DNA of 41,149 bases from Candidatus Gastranaerophilales bacterium (GTDB lineage Bacteria > Cyanobacteriota > Vampirovibrionia > Gastranaerophilales > Gastranaerophilaceae). The position numbers and the translations under genes were made by a program. Of this stretch, positions 40,540-41,149 are shown in pieces. The notes under the pieces were generated by a model. The model saw only the letters and a program-made list of their open reading frames with translations. It was not told the origin of the DNA and made no database searches. The stretch is taken from assembly GCA_944324285.1 (NCBI GenBank), contig CALUVR010000020.1, positions 1 to 41,149 of the forward strand. The letters run 5' to 3'. The stretch's first letter is position 1. Every line of letters starts with the position of its first letter.

Positions 40540-41149
40540 ATATATTTGCGGGTTGTTTAAGCTTGAGGTATGTATATGATGAGTAAAGAAGGAAGTTCGT
40601 CATTCCGGAAGCGTAGAACATCTAATTGAGCCATAAGGTGAAATTTGGATTTTCAAGCTATGCGGAATCGCATTATCATCGACGGTAACGATTATGCGAT
40701 CCCGGGTCGTAGCCCGGGATGACGTAATTTTCTACCTTCTCCCCCGGGCGGGAGAAGGTGGCACTCAGTGCCGGATGAGGGGGATTTAATATTCTTAAGG
40801 GAATAGACTAGTGCGCAAAAGGCACTAGATTCTTGTATGTTCATTTCTTTCTCTTTTATTGCGAGTAAAAGAGAAAGAAACGAACCAAAGAAAGATAAAA
40901 ACGCAAAAGTTTACAGCGTCGCTGCGCGCCGCGGAATCAAATGGAAGTAGTTGAAGGCAAAGCCTTCAACCTTTTAAGGTGTGCTATCGTGCTAACGCAC
41001 ACGCACACCTTACCGGCCGTGAGGCAGGGTGCCAAACGTGCACGAAGTGCAATAGTGAGGCTGAAAGGTTAAATGCGTCAGCATTTAACGACATCCATTC
41101 GGTCTTGCGCTGCAAAGCAGCGCTGTTATATAGCGTGTTTTTCTTTCTT
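40540..41149. repeat. gene-free region with dispersed repeats and a hairpin array
   Basis: No coding signal after the pdxA-type gene. Features in order: GATCCCGGG...CCCGGGAT palindrome (40699-40721); a GGGAGAAGGTGG-type segment (40740-40790); a 16-plus base inverted repeat TTCTTTCTCTTTT / AAAAGAGAAAGAA (40840-40884); then perfect hairpins GTTGAAGGC-AAA-GCCTTCAAC (40950-40970), AAGGTGTG/CACACCTT (40976-41011), GTTAAATGC-GTCA-GCATTTAAC (41068-41089) and GCGCTGC-AAA-GCAGCGC (41107-41123). Confidence 0.7.

Noticed and set aside
40400-40621. 73-residue minus-strand frame after the pdxA-type gene
   Set aside because: Half of it is antisense to the conserved end of the pdxA-type gene and the rest is repeat DNA.

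Overview
The window reads as a chromosomal segment of a low-GC, anaerobic, Gram-negative bacterium. It has lpxK (lipid A synthesis), a two-partner-secretion/Omp85 porin, an OmpH/Skp chaperone and an MlaD-type protein. It also has a trimeric NADH-linked [FeFe]-hydrogenase and an anaerobic oxygen/peroxide defence cluster (flavodiiron protein, rubrerythrin, rubredoxin, PerR/Fur). The type IV pilin N-terminus KLAFTLAEVLITLGIIG, a ClpC with UVR domain, a GT5 starch/glycogen synthase-like protein and the general gene style fit a non-photosynthetic Cyanobacteria relative (Vampirovibrionia/'Melainabacteria', e.g. gut Gastranaerophilales). This placement is inference from protein style, not from a marker gene.

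Layout. 1-3.9 kb: 3' part of clpC, a PilC/GspF protein, and a type IV pilin-like gene whose reading frame is broken at a run of ten G. 3.9-8.7 kb: TPR protein, pth, double-HTH regulator, polysaccharide pyruvyl transferase-like protein ending in a run of 13 G (minus strand), and a heavy-metal permease. 9.2-11.1 kb: a radical SAM/SPASM peptide maturase diverging from a small gene that encodes six copies of a TKYGANIGC repeat. This is the most interesting locus, a probable ribosomally made, radical-SAM-modified peptide (RiPP) system. 11.1-12.3 kb: phage-derived gene fragments abutting a tRNA-Lys. 12.5-17.2 kb: very large GT5-type glycosyltransferase with a C-terminal membrane anchor, then a CNT nucleoside transporter with an altered substrate motif. 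17.4-20.1 kb: zinc-ribbon protein, an unannotated 31-residue membrane peptide, bioA and bioD. 20.2-23.2 kb: TPS/Omp85 porin and OmpH. 23.8-28.1 kb: hydC-hydB-hydA. 28.2-34.6 kb: hypothetical protein, nth, lpxK, mlaD-like, lytic transglycosylase, HD-GYP-like protein, unknown protein. 34.7-37.5 kb: small protein, fprA, rbr, rubredoxin, perR with a readable promoter and Fur/PerR box. 37.6-40.5 kb: small tail-anchored protein, ssb, DUF1537 kinase and pdxA-type dehydrogenase.

Intergenic space at 8.75-9.2, 17.2-17.4, 22.95-23.76, 25.6-25.7 and 40.5-41.15 kb is filled with a mosaic of dispersed, often palindromic repeats that recur in both orientations inside the window. Two homopolymeric G tracts in surface-structure genes raise the possibility of phase variation, but assembly error at long G runs is an equal contender. 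No rRNA, CRISPR array or intact mobile element was seen.
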